Source: Granulosicoccaceae bacterium (lineage in GTDB: Bacteria > Pseudomonadota > Gammaproteobacteria > DAOVJZ01). Taken from it: a stretch of 8,042 nucleotides of DNA. The notes below the pieces were generated by a model. The model ran no database searches. It worked only from the letters and a program-made list of their open reading frames with translations, and was not told the origin of the DNA. The stretch is taken from positions 1 to 8,042 of the forward strand of contig DAOVJZ010000064.1 of assembly GCA_030632035.1 (NCBI GenBank). The letters run 5' to 3'. Numbering within the stretch: position 1 is the stretch's first letter; every line of letters starts with the position of its first letter. Below, piece by piece: positions 1 through 6,001 of this stretch. The position numbers were made by a program, and so were the translations under genes.

Positions 1-932
1 ATATCGAGGCCACGTGCAGCAATATCGGTTGCAACCAGTACACGCACCTTGCCAGCTTTAAAATCAGCCAGCGCCTTGGTTCGCGCACCCTGACTCTTGT
101 TGCCATGAATTGCGGCTGAGCGTATGCCATCGCTATCAAGTTGCTTGGCGAGTTTATTAGCACCATGTTTGGTACGGTTGAATACGAGCACCTGTTTCCA
201 GTTATTTGAGCCAATCAGGAATGAAAGCAGTTCGCGTTTACGACTTTTATCTACCGGATGAATGACCTGTGTAACACGTTCTGAAGCAGTATTGCGTTGT
301 GCTACTTCAATCAGGGCAGGGTTATTGAGCAGTTCCTTTGACAGTTTCTTGATCTCATTTGAGAAAGTAGCCGAGAATAATAATGTTTGTTTATGTTTGG
401 GCAACAGTGCCAGCACTTTACGGATATCGCGAATAAATCCCATATCAAGCATACGGTCGGCTTCGTCGAGCACCAGAATATCAATATTTGAAAGGTTGAC
501 CGACCTCTGGCCAACGTGATCCAGCAATCTACCTGGGGTGGCAACGAGAATATCTACGCCTTTAATGAGTTTCTGTTTTTGAGGGTTGATGCTTACACCA
601 CCAAAGACCACGGTGGATCTCAAAGGCAGGTGCTTGCCATAGCTGACCACGCTCTCACTCACCTGTGCAGCCAGCTCTCGTGTTGGGGTCAAGACCAGGG
701 CGCGGAGTGGGCGACGACCTTTTACAGGTTTGGTTGACTCCATTAATCTCTGCAATAGAGGCAGGGTGAAACCGGCGGTTTTACCCGTTCCAGTCTGTGC
801 GCCACCCATGATATCGCGGCCTTCCAGAATAATAGGAATGGCCTGTTTTTGTATCGGGGTGGGTTTGCTATAGCCTTTTTCGGATACAGCAGTGAGTAAT
901 TCGGTCATGAGACCGAGGGATTCGAATGACAT
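1..932 (-). CDS. rhlE: RhlE-type ATP-dependent DEAD-box RNA helicase (C-terminus off window)
   Basis: This is an ATP-dependent RNA helicase that unwinds short RNA duplexes in the cytoplasm; RhlE-type proteins act in ribosome assembly, RNA decay and cold growth (family knowledge). Visible from residue 1: Q-motif region with PTPIQ at 24-28, Walker A AQTGTGKT 45-52, PTRELAAQ 83-90, TPGR 132-135, DEAD 156-159, SAT 187-189, VFNRTK 250-255 and ATDIAARGLD 301-310. The HRxGRxGR motif VI and the usual basic tail lie beyond the left edge, so only 310 codons of a family of roughly 400-450 residues are present. The ATG at 932 is chosen because the family begins right at this MSFESLGL block and a GGAG lies about 12 nt upstream; Met9 is a less likely alternative. 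It is divergent from the cold-shock gene. The RhlE assignment over SrmB, DbpA or CsdA rests on the very short N-terminus and overall sequence feel. Confidence 0.93.
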   Translation of the reverse strand, partial: MSFESLGLMTELLTAVSEKGYSKPTPIQKQAIPIILEGRDIMGGAQTGTGKTAGFTLPLLQRLMESTKPVKGRRPLRALVLTPTRELAAQVSESVVSYGKHLPLRSTVVFGGVSINPQKQKLIKGVDILVATPGRLLDHVGQRSVNLSNIDILVLDEADRMLDMGFIRDIRKVLALLPKHKQTLLFSATFSNEIKKLSKELLNNPALIEVAQRNTASERVTQVIHPVDKSRKRELLSFLIGSNNWKQVLVFNRTKHGANKLAKQLDSDGIRSAAIHGNKSQGARTKALADFKAGKVRVLVATDIAARGLD

Positions 933-949
933 TTTTTGATGTTTCTCCA

Positions 950-988
950 GGGACGGCCTACCCAAAATACATGATTTGGGACGGTCTA
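950..988 (-). repeat. Repeat-flanked hairpin in the predicted rhlE leader
   Basis: GGGACGGCCTA (950-960) recurs as GGGACGGTCTA (978-988), one mismatch in 11. Between them, CCCAAA (961-966) pairs with TTTGGG (975-980) around an 8-nt loop. On the minus strand this sits 20-50 nt before the rhlE ATG, next to the ribosome binding site. The repeats are seen directly; any regulatory role is inference. Confidence 0.4.
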
Positions 989-1083
989 GGCGGACACTTA
1001 AATTAGTGTATTTCGAGGCGAATCGGGAAGATTACCGCGTTTTTTAACAGGTGCAGACCGAAGTGCACCAGACATTGGAGCGA

Positions 1084-1089
1084 AGTATA
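1084..1089 (-). promoter_or_regulatory. Candidate -10 box for rhlE (TATACT)
   Basis: The minus strand reads TATACT, five of six matches to the sigma-70 -10 consensus. No convincing -35 sits 16-18 nt upstream. If used, transcription would start near 1077 and give a leader of about 145 nt that includes the repeat-flanked hairpin. Weak evidence. Confidence 0.28.
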
Positions 1090-1136
1090 CCCGAAATCAG
1101 CTCATGTTTGTACTTTATATAGATGGAAAGTATGGT

Positions 1137-1152
1137 GTTTTTGGTCAAAAAC
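1137..1152. promoter_or_regulatory. Near-palindrome GTTTTTGGTCAAAAAC, possible operator
   Basis: Perfect 7-bp arms (GTTTTTG / CAAAAAC) surround a 2-bp centre in the divergent rhlE/csp control region. The geometry suits binding by a dimeric repressor or activator acting on either promoter, but A/T-rich arms of this kind also arise by chance. No terminator role is likely because no separate T tract follows. Confidence 0.3.
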
Positions 1153-1189
1153 CGGTTAAACTATGCATGGCTACATTCTATCTTGGTTC

Positions 1190-1216
1190 TTGTCAGACGT
1201 TTTATCCTGTTAATTT
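1190..1216 (+). promoter_or_regulatory. Candidate promoter for the cold-shock gene
   Basis: TTGTCA (1190-1195, five of six to the -35 consensus) is followed after 15 nt by TAATTT (1211-1216) preceded by TGT, an extended -10 arrangement. The spacing is short and the -10 poor. Transcription would start near 1223, giving a leader of about 50 nt that is nearly all A and T. An upstream start giving a longer cspA-like leader is equally possible. Confidence 0.28.
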
Positions 1217-1273
1217 CCTCGTATTGATTTGTAACATTTTTTTAATTTTTAATTTTTTAATGAGGTAATTATC

Positions 1274-1474
1274 ATGGCAACAGGAACTGTTAAATGGTTC
1301 AACGAATCTAAAGGCTTCGGCTTTATTACTCCAGACGATGGTAGCAAAGATGTATTTGCTCATTTTTCTGCTATCGCAAGCGAAGGTTTCCGTACACTGG
1401 CTGAAGGCCAACAGGTAACTTTTGATGTGGAACAGGGACCTAAAGGTCCGCAGGCATCAAACATCAAGGCCTAA
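1274..1474 (+). CDS. CspA-family cold-shock protein
   Basis: A single cold-shock domain of 66 residues, the normal length for CspA-type proteins. It would bind single-stranded RNA or DNA with low specificity, melt mRNA secondary structure and act as a cytoplasmic RNA chaperone or transcription antiterminator (family knowledge). RNP1 is KGFGFI at 13-18 and RNP2 VFAHF at 27-31. The nucleic-acid-stacking aromatics Trp8, Phe15, Phe17, Phe28, His30 and Phe31 are all present. Start: GAGG at 1262-1265 lies 8 nt before the ATG. A strong terminator begins 26 nt after the stop. Which csp paralogue this is, and whether it is cold-inducible, cannot be told from the protein alone, so no symbol is given. 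Its neighbours, an RNA helicase and an RRM protein, fit a role in RNA remodelling. Confidence 0.95.
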   Translation: MATGTVKWFNESKGFGFITPDDGSKDVFAHFSAIASEGFRTLAEGQQVTFDVEQGPKGPQASNIKA

Positions 1475-1500
1475 TTGGTCTTTGTAGTTTGTGTCTTGAG

Positions 1501-1535
1501 TAAACCCCGCAATATTTTGCGGGGTTTATTTTTTT
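1501..1535 (+). terminator. Strong intrinsic terminator after the cold-shock gene
   Basis: A perfect 12-bp stem, TAAACCCCGCAA (1501-1512) with TTGCGGGGTTTA (1517-1528), closes a TATT tetraloop and is followed by seven T residues (1529-1535). It lies between csp and the RRM gene on the same strand, so the downstream gene needs read-through or its own promoter. Confidence 0.93.
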
Positions 1536-1557
1536 ACGAGAGAAGGGGAGCTTAAAA

Positions 1558-1827
1558 GTGAAGAAACTATTTGTTGGCAGTTTGCCACCCACTACTACCG
1601 AAGAATCTCTGCAGGCTCTATTTTCAGAGTTTGGCACGGTACGTTCTATGAATCTCGTGAAAGATTTGTTTTCAGGAAATTGTAAAGGTTTCGGTTTTCT
1701 TGAAATGGAAGGCCATGAAGCTCGTGCCGCCATTGCCGGTTTAAATGGCAGGTCGTTTGAAGGTAATCTCCTGAAGGTTAATTTTGAAGAAGATCGTAAA
1801 AAAGGTTTTAAGGGTCGCCGCCGCTAA
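1558..1827 (+). CDS. Single-RRM RNA-binding protein
   Basis: An 89-residue protein made almost entirely of one RNA recognition motif. RNP2 is LFVGSL at 4-9 and RNP1 KGFGFLEM at 43-50, with the usual FSEFGTV block (22-28) between them and GLNGRSFEGN (61-70) before the last strand. The C-terminal tail is short and basic (KKGFKGRRR). Small RRM proteins of this type are known in cyanobacteria (Rbp family, some cold-induced) and many proteobacteria; targets are generally unknown. The GTG start is supported by GGGGAG about 8 nt upstream and by the domain beginning at residue 3. It starts only 22 nt after the T tract of the csp terminator, and I see no clear promoter in between, so expression may depend on terminator read-through. 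Function as an RNA binder is confident; the biological role is not. Confidence 0.9.
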   Translation: MKKLFVGSLPPTTTEESLQALFSEFGTVRSMNLVKDLFSGNCKGFGFLEMEGHEARAAIAGLNGRSFEGNLLKVNFEEDRKKGFKGRRR

Positions 1828-1845
1828 GGCAAAAATTATTACATG

Positions 1846-1893
1846 CACTGGGACTCAGTTTCCGGTGTTTGCGCACAGAGTAGTCTTACTCTG
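1846..1893 (+). terminator. Two weak tandem hairpins after the RRM gene
   Basis: CACTGGGA (1846-1853) can pair with TTCCGGTG (1860-1867) through six Watson-Crick and two G-T pairs. CAGAGTA (1876-1882) pairs perfectly with TACTCTG (1887-1893) around GTCT. Neither has a real T tract, so they may mark the 3' end of the transcript or stabilise it rather than terminate strongly. The 142-nt gap 1828-1969 holds no gene. Confidence 0.3.
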
Positions 1894-1969
1894 AATGAAT
1901 TATCTATTTATTCTAAATATCTACCGGGTCGTGTGAAAGGAAGTTGTTCTTGTTAGACGAGATCGATTT

Positions 1970-2359
1970 ATGAACAGTTTTAAAGCCGTTGTTATTGGTA
2001 GTTTATTTATTCTTATTGTTGGTGCCATTGTTCAATTGGCCAATATCTTTATTGCTGTAGGTTATAACGAATTAGTGAAGAGTTATCCTCTCCTGAACGG
2101 GATGGGTGATTATTTCAGATATCTAATAGGTATTCCTGTTTTTCTTTTGGTGATGTTTGTCGGGGGATATATCACGGCGGCTGTTGCGCAAGAGAAGGCG
2201 TTGCTGAATAGCTTGCTGGTTGCAATCGTAACAATTGGTATCATGCTTTTTCCGGCGCTTTCAGAATCTGAAATGACAATCTCTGGTTTTTTTATATTTG
2301 GACTTGCCTTTGCATCAACTCTGGGCGGCGGGTTTTATTGGCAGAGGAAGAACCGGTAA
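1970..2359 (+). CDS. Small four-helix membrane protein, unknown function
   Basis: I do not recognise this 129-residue protein. It has four hydrophobic segments near residues 7-31, 50-73, 77-97 and 103-123, short polar loops and a basic C-terminus (QRKNR), consistent with a small inner-membrane protein with both ends in the cytoplasm. Glycines recur inside the helices (GGYITA 65-70, STLGGG 116-121). The ATG at 1970 is the only possible start: there is no other start codon back to the in-frame stop at 1934-1936. No good Shine-Dalgarno is visible. It is the first gene of a compact unit with the next two genes (6-nt gap, then a 4-nt overlap), which suggests a shared membrane-related role with the VTT protein. 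Confidence 0.78.
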   Translation: MNSFKAVVIGSLFILIVGAIVQLANIFIAVGYNELVKSYPLLNGMGDYFRYLIGIPVFLLVMFVGGYITAAVAQEKALLNSLLVAIVTIGIMLFPALSESEMTISGFFIFGLAFASTLGGGFYWQRKNR

Positions 2360-2365
2360 TCTATC

Positions 2366-2899
2366 GTGGTAGACAAGATCAATCTATCTGTTGATACTGA
2401 AAACCTTGAACAGTTTTGCCAGAAACTGATCAAACGTTCACGCGATATTGCTAAAACGCATGACACATTAGTCACATTAGAGTCTTTTATTTTATTGTTT
2501 GGCAAAGCGGCGCATGGCACCAGGGAATATCAGGCAATTGAAGACCTCGTTAAATCTTGTTCTGAACAAACCCGTACACAATTATTGAGCCAGCGCACTG
2601 ATGAATTAAAAAGGGCATTGCAGAAATGTAATGTTGCCGAGGTGACAGTGATACATACCCCTTTATCGCGTGACGGATTTTATTCTATTTTGCAATCTGT
2701 GGTTGCAGAGATACTGGATAGTCAACTTGCTGATATTTCACGTTGGGCAATCAACTGGTCGGCTGAGGCTAAACAAAAGGCAGAAGCAGCCAGTGGTTTT
2801 CCGGATGCACTGGATTTTGACAAGGCCGGTATAGACATTGAAGAATATCACGCCATGCTTGATGTAAGTCGTTATCTTGAAAACAGGGATGCACATTGA
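2366..2899 (+). CDS. Unrecognised soluble helical protein (177 aa)
   Basis: I recognise no family. The 177-residue product is acidic to neutral and predicted mostly helical, with no membrane segment or signal peptide. It has a charged N-terminal helical stretch around 11-32, a hydrophobic block FILLFGKAA near 41-49, a segment AEVTVIHTPLSRDGFYSIL near 91-109 that may be a strand followed by a turn, and Cys at 18, 65 and 88 without a metal-site pattern. The GTG start at 2366 lies 6 nt after the preceding stop and in the same reading frame, with no well-placed Shine-Dalgarno (GAGGAAG is about 15 nt away), so reinitiation after the upstream gene is likely. The stop overlaps the TTG start of the VTT gene. 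Codon use resembles its neighbours, which supports a real gene. It may be a cytoplasmic partner of the two membrane proteins (inference). Confidence 0.72.
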   Translation: MVDKINLSVDTENLEQFCQKLIKRSRDIAKTHDTLVTLESFILLFGKAAHGTREYQAIEDLVKSCSEQTRTQLLSQRTDELKRALQKCNVAEVTVIHTPLSRDGFYSILQSVVAEILDSQLADISRWAINWSAEAKQKAEAASGFPDALDFDKAGIDIEEYHAMLDVSRYLENRDAH

Positions 2900-3552
2900 G
2901 TAAATCAACCAAGGCACTGGTAATACTGGCCATACTCATTATGGTGGGTATTGTTCTGCAATTATCCGGTATGCTGGATCCACGTGAGATGATAGCGATT
3001 GCACGTGAATACACTGATCATTGGTGGCTGGCGGTGTTGCTGGTGTTATTGCAGGTCATTCTGTTTACGTTTGCATTGGCCGGTTCGACCTTTCTCTGGG
3101 TTGCGGCAACACTTTATCCGCCCATGACAGCAGCACTGATTCTTGCAGCCGGTGCCATGTTAGGTGGGATATCGGCCTATTTCTTTTCCCAAAAACTGAC
3201 TGATGAATGGATTCATAAAGTCGAGAATTCAAAAGTCTATAAACTGTTACAGAAAGAAGATAATTTTTTTACCTTGTTTGCTCTGCGTATTATGCCTGCG
3301 TTTCCACATGCATTGATTAATTACAGCGCCGGTATCCTGCAAATAAAACTGGTACCGTTTGTCATTACCGCTTTTCTGGGGATTGGCATCAAGTCTTATG
3401 TTTATGCAAAAGTGATTTATAAGGCGACATCAACAGGTTCTTTTGCCGGGTTGCTGGACTTTGCGACCTTTGGACCGTTGTTGCTGGTGTCAGCGGCGAT
3501 CCTGATTGGGATGGTGATTAAGTTTTATTGGGGCAAGAGAAGAGGAATATAG
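2896..3552 (+). CDS. VTT-domain membrane protein (TVP38/TMEM64, DedA superfamily)
   Basis: A 218-residue polytopic inner-membrane protein. The diagnostic VTT block is at about 126-171: LFALRIMPAFPHALINYSAG (126-145), with Arg131, Pro134, Pro137, Asn142 and Gly146, matches the family pattern F-x2-R-x2-P-x2-P-x4-N-Y-x2-G. Other hydrophobic segments lie near 7-26, 43-73, 78-97, 151-165 and 191-211, and the C-terminus is basic (WGKRRGI). VTT/DedA proteins support membrane homeostasis, with lipid scrambling or flipping (including undecaprenyl phosphate) and proton-dependent transport shown for relatives; the substrate here is unknown. The TTG start at 2896 is favoured because AGGG lies 7 nt upstream and it overlaps the preceding stop by 4 nt (translational coupling). 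The alternative ATG at 2941 has no ribosome binding site and would cut the first helix. Confidence 0.88.
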   Translation: MSKSTKALVILAILIMVGIVLQLSGMLDPREMIAIAREYTDHWWLAVLLVLLQVILFTFALAGSTFLWVAATLYPPMTAALILAAGAMLGGISAYFFSQKLTDEWIHKVENSKVYKLLQKEDNFFTLFALRIMPAFPHALINYSAGILQIKLVPFVITAFLGIGIKSYVYAKVIYKATSTGSFAGLLDFATFGPLLLVSAAILIGMVIKFYWGKRRGI

Positions 3553-3603
3553 GTTGGGTTTCATTTTATTCAGTCCAACCTGCGTGAGTGGTGAGACACT
3601 CAT

Positions 3604-3634
3604 AAAAAAGGCCAGCTAATGCTGGCCTTTTTTA
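3604..3634. terminator. Bidirectional intrinsic terminator between convergent units
   Basis: AAAAAAGGCCAGC (3604-3616) and GCTGGCCTTTTTT (3621-3633) form a 13-bp stem around TAAT. The A and T flanks give a T tract on either strand, so it can end both the VTT operon and the EF-G gene. Two smaller inverted repeats precede it: AGGTTGG/CCAACCT (3551-3557/3575-3581) and TGAGTG/CACTCA (3585-3590/3597-3602). Confidence 0.92.
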
Positions 3635-3652
3635 TTTTCACATATTGCTATG

Positions 3653-5737
3653 TTACTTGTTGGCTTCGCGTTCCTTGGTTTCCTTGATCACTTCTTCAGC
3701 CACATTCTTCGGACATGGCATGTAGTGCAGGAACTCCATTGAGAACTGACCGCGACCCGATGTCATGGTACGCAGGTCACCGATGTAACCAAACATTTCA
3801 CTCAGTGGACATTCGGCCTTGATGCGAACACCTGTTGAGCCTGCTTCCTGACCCTGAATCATGCCGCGACGACGGTTAAGGTCACCAATTACGTCACCGA
3901 CATTATCATCTGGTGTAAATACGTCTACCTTCATGATGGGTTCCATCAACTGAGGGCCGGCCTTTGGCATGGTTTGACGATAGGCAGCTGCAGCAGCAAG
4001 TTCATACGCTACAGCAGAGGAGTCAACCGCGTGGTAAGCACCGTCAAGCAGTGTGACTTTGAAGTCGAGACATGGGAAGCCGGCAAGTACGCCTTTGACC
4101 ATGCTCTTCTTGAAGCCTTTATCGACAGCTGGCCAGAATTCACGTGGTACGTTACCACCTGTTACTTTAGATTCAAATTCATAACCACTGCCAGGTTCAC
4201 CTGGTTCAACCGTATAATCGATTTTACCAAATTGACCGGAACCACCAGTTTGTTTCTTGTGTGTGTAGGTGTCTTCAATTTTCTGTGTAATAGTTTCACG
4301 ATAGGCTACTTGAGGTTTACCCACTTCTACTTCCACACTGTGAGTACGTTTCAGGATGTCGATCTTGATATCAAGATGCAGTTCGCCCATGCCTTTGAGA
4401 ATGGTTTCACCACTGTCTTCGTCCGTTTCAACACGGAAAGAAGGATCTTCCTGAATCATTTTACCAATTGCGATACCCATTTTTTCAGCCGCGCCCTTGT
4501 CTTTCGGTGCAACTGCAATCGAGATAACCGGATCAGGGAATACCATTGGTTCCAGTGTGCCTGGATTTTTAGGATCACACAGGGTGTGACCGGTTTGTAC
4601 GTTCTTCATACCGATAACGGCAACGATGTCGCCTGCTTGCGCGCCATCCAGTTCAATACGTTCGTCAGCGTGCATTTCCACGATACGACCGATACGTTCT
4701 GTTTTACCAGTGAAGGTATTCAGTAAGGTATCACCCTTTTTCAAACGACCTGAATAAACACGAATAAAGGTCAATGCGCCGAAACGGTCATCCATGATTT
4801 TGAATGCCAGTGCGCGGAATGGTTTGTCCGGATCAACGATAGCGAATTCACCGGTTTCGTTACCTTCTTCATCAGTTTCAGGTTGTGGCTTAACTTCAGT
4901 TGGATTAGGCAGGTAGTCAACAACGGCATCCAGTATCAATTGAATACCCTTGTTCTTGAAGGCTGAACCACAGTAAGTCGGGAAGAAGTCCAGCGCAATG
5001 GTGCCTTTGCGGATACATTTCTTGATGTCATCGACAGATGGCTCTTCACCGTCCAGATATTTTTCCATCAGGTCATCATCTTGCTCAAGAGCCATTTCAA
5101 TGAGTTTTTCACGCCATTCTTCAATGGCATCAGCCATGTCTGCAGGTGGCTCTTCAACTTTATAGTTTTCAGGAAGACCTGAATTATCCCAAACCCATGC
5201 CTTGCGAGTCAGCAGGTCAACTACGCCAGAGAAATCATCTTCAATACCGATTGGCAGAACCATGACCAGAGGGTTAGCACCCAGTACATCTTCAACCTGT
5301 TTAACTACACGGTAGAAATCAGCACCCATACGATCGAGTTTGTTAACAAAAATGATACGGGCAACTTCTGAATCGTTGGCATAACGCCAGTTGGTTTCAG
5401 ACTGAGGTTCAACACCACCAGAACCACAGAAAACACCAACACCACCATCGAGTACTTTCAGTGAACGGTAAACCTCGATAGTGAAGTCAACGTGTCCGGG
5501 GGTATCAATAATATTCATGCGGTGGCCATTCCACTCACAGGAAGTTGCTGCAGACTGAATGGTAATACCACGTTCAGCTTCCTGTTCCATGAAGTCAGTT
5601 GTGGCTTCACCGTCATGTACTTCACCGGTCTTGTGGATCTTGCCGGTTAGTTTAAGAATTCGTTCAGTGGTAGTTGTTTTACCAGCATCAACGTGTGCGA
5701 AAATCCCAATATTTCTGTATTTGGCTAAATCAGTCAT
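3653..5737 (-). CDS. fusA2: Elongation factor G, EF-G 2 type
   Basis: A translational GTPase that drives tRNA-mRNA translocation and, with RRF, ribosome recycling. Complete at 694 residues. G1 AHVDAGKT is at 14-21, G2 RGIT 56-59, G3 DTPGH 78-82, G4 NKLD 132-135 and G5 GSAF 257-260. Domain II covers roughly 305-400 and domain III about 405-480 (LKGMGELHLDI near 447). Domain IV is about 485-600, with the decoding-site tip AYHAVDSSA including His569, and domain V follows to about 675. The block CGSGGVEPQSETNWRYAND and the MTDLAKYRNIGIFAH start resemble the EF-G 2 proteins of Vibrio and Shewanella rather than the str-operon copy. It stands alone, without rpsL, rpsG or tuf nearby, which supports a second EF-G. 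The start is fixed by the conserved N-terminus and a weak AGAG upstream. All catalytic motifs are intact. Whether another fusA exists elsewhere cannot be seen here. Confidence 0.95.
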   Translation of the reverse strand: MTDLAKYRNIGIFAHVDAGKTTTTERILKLTGKIHKTGEVHDGEATTDFMEQEAERGITIQSAATSCEWNGHRMNIIDTPGHVDFTIEVYRSLKVLDGGVGVFCGSGGVEPQSETNWRYANDSEVARIIFVNKLDRMGADFYRVVKQVEDVLGANPLVMVLPIGIEDDFSGVVDLLTRKAWVWDNSGLPENYKVEEPPADMADAIEEWREKLIEMALEQDDDLMEKYLDGEEPSVDDIKKCIRKGTIALDFFPTYCGSAFKNKGIQLILDAVVDYLPNPTEVKPQPETDEEGNETGEFAIVDPDKPFRALAFKIMDDRFGALTFIRVYSGRLKKGDTLLNTFTGKTERIGRIVEMHADERIELDGAQAGDIVAVIGMKNVQTGHTLCDPKNPGTLEPMVFPDPVISIAVAPKDKGAAEKMGIAIGKMIQEDPSFRVETDEDSGETILKGMGELHLDIKIDILKRTHSVEVEVGKPQVAYRETITQKIEDTYTHKKQTGGSGQFGKIDYTVEPGEPGSGYEFESKVTGGNVPREFWPAVDKGFKKSMVKGVLAGFPCLDFKVTLLDGAYHAVDSSAVAYELAAAAAYRQTMPKAGPQLMEPIMKVDVFTPDDNVGDVIGDLNRRRGMIQGQEAGSTGVRIKAECPLSEMFGYIGDLRTMTSGRGQFSMEFLHYMPCPKNVAEEVIKETKEREANK

Positions 5738-5805
5738 GATTCTACTCTGTTGTATAAATCTAAAATCGAAAGTGGTTTCCGGGCCATGCCAGTACCATAT
5801 AAATA

Positions 5806-5834
5806 CCGCCAGTCTCTGAACAAGAAAGTGGCGG
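5806..5834 (-). promoter_or_regulatory. 5'-terminal hairpin of the EF-G mRNA leader
   Basis: CCGCCA on the minus strand (5834-5829) pairs with TGGCGG (5811-5806) across a 17-nt loop. If transcription starts near 5833-5835, as the upstream -10 box predicts, the stem lies at the very 5' end of the transcript, a position that can shield mRNA from 5'-dependent decay. The remaining leader of about 70 nt holds no further obvious structure. Confidence 0.35.
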
Positions 5835-5841
5835 CGGGCGC

Positions 5842-5847
5842 ATTATA
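5842..5847 (-). promoter_or_regulatory. Perfect -10 box with GC-rich discriminator upstream of EF-G
   Basis: The minus strand reads CTCTATAATGCGCCCGCC: a perfect TATAAT followed by a GC-only discriminator. This resembles the -10/discriminator of E. coli rrnB P1 (TATAATGCGCC), the signature of ppGpp/DksA-controlled promoters. The expected -35 position (CACAAT, 5865-5870) is poor. The predicted leader is about 95 nt. Confidence 0.6.
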
Positions 5848-5965
5848 GAGCAAAATCGGGCAGAATTGTGTAACAGATTGAGTATATGAGGGAAATTTGG
5901 CCAATTAATGTGTTATTACCCGTTTTTGAGCCTGATTTGACTGAAAATGACGAAAATTGGTCTGA

Positions 5966-5995
5966 TTTTCACTTTATCGGTGTATTAGGTACAAT
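5966..5995 (+). promoter_or_regulatory. Candidate promoter of the yqcC-like gene
   Basis: TACAAT (5990-5995, five of six to the -10 consensus) is preceded at 18 nt by TTTTCA (5966-5971, four of six). The predicted start falls at or next to the A of the ATG at 6002. The -35 half overlaps one arm of an inverted repeat TGAAAAT (5942-5948) / ATTTTCA (5965-5971), a possible operator. Confidence 0.42.
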
Positions 5996-6001
5996 CCGCC
6001 C

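Larger units (their letters stand above)
933..1273. other. Divergent intergenic region between rhlE and the cold-shock gene
   Basis: This 341-nt stretch has no credible gene on either strand. It must carry promoters for both flanking genes. It contains an 11-bp direct repeat plus a short hairpin close to the rhlE start, a TATACT box on the minus strand, a 16-bp dyad at 1137-1152, and a very T-rich leader just before the cold-shock start. The length leaves room for long 5' untranslated leaders on both sides, as is usual for csp genes. Confidence 0.7.

Noticed and set aside
262..737. Two plus-strand open frames within the helicase region
   Set aside because: Both are antisense to conserved DEAD-box motifs and encode low-complexity Ser/Arg/Ile-rich or motif-less products; they are shadow frames.
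1202..1273. T-rich stretch before the cold-shock gene as a terminator
   Set aside because: The T and A runs have no GC-rich stem in front of them. They are better explained as an AT-rich leader typical of highly translated cold-shock genes.
3551..3602. Two extra inverted repeats before the main terminator as separate terminators or a mobile-element end
   Set aside because: The stems are only 6-7 bp, have no T tracts, and no target duplication or transposase is nearby. They are noted only as accessory structure of the 3' region.
3974..4726. Long (250-codon) open frame on the plus strand inside the EF-G gene
   Set aside because: It is antisense to strongly conserved EF-G domains, its translation is rich in Phe, Thr and Cys with no recognisable domain, and it has no ribosome binding site. 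It is a shadow of the EF-G codon pattern.
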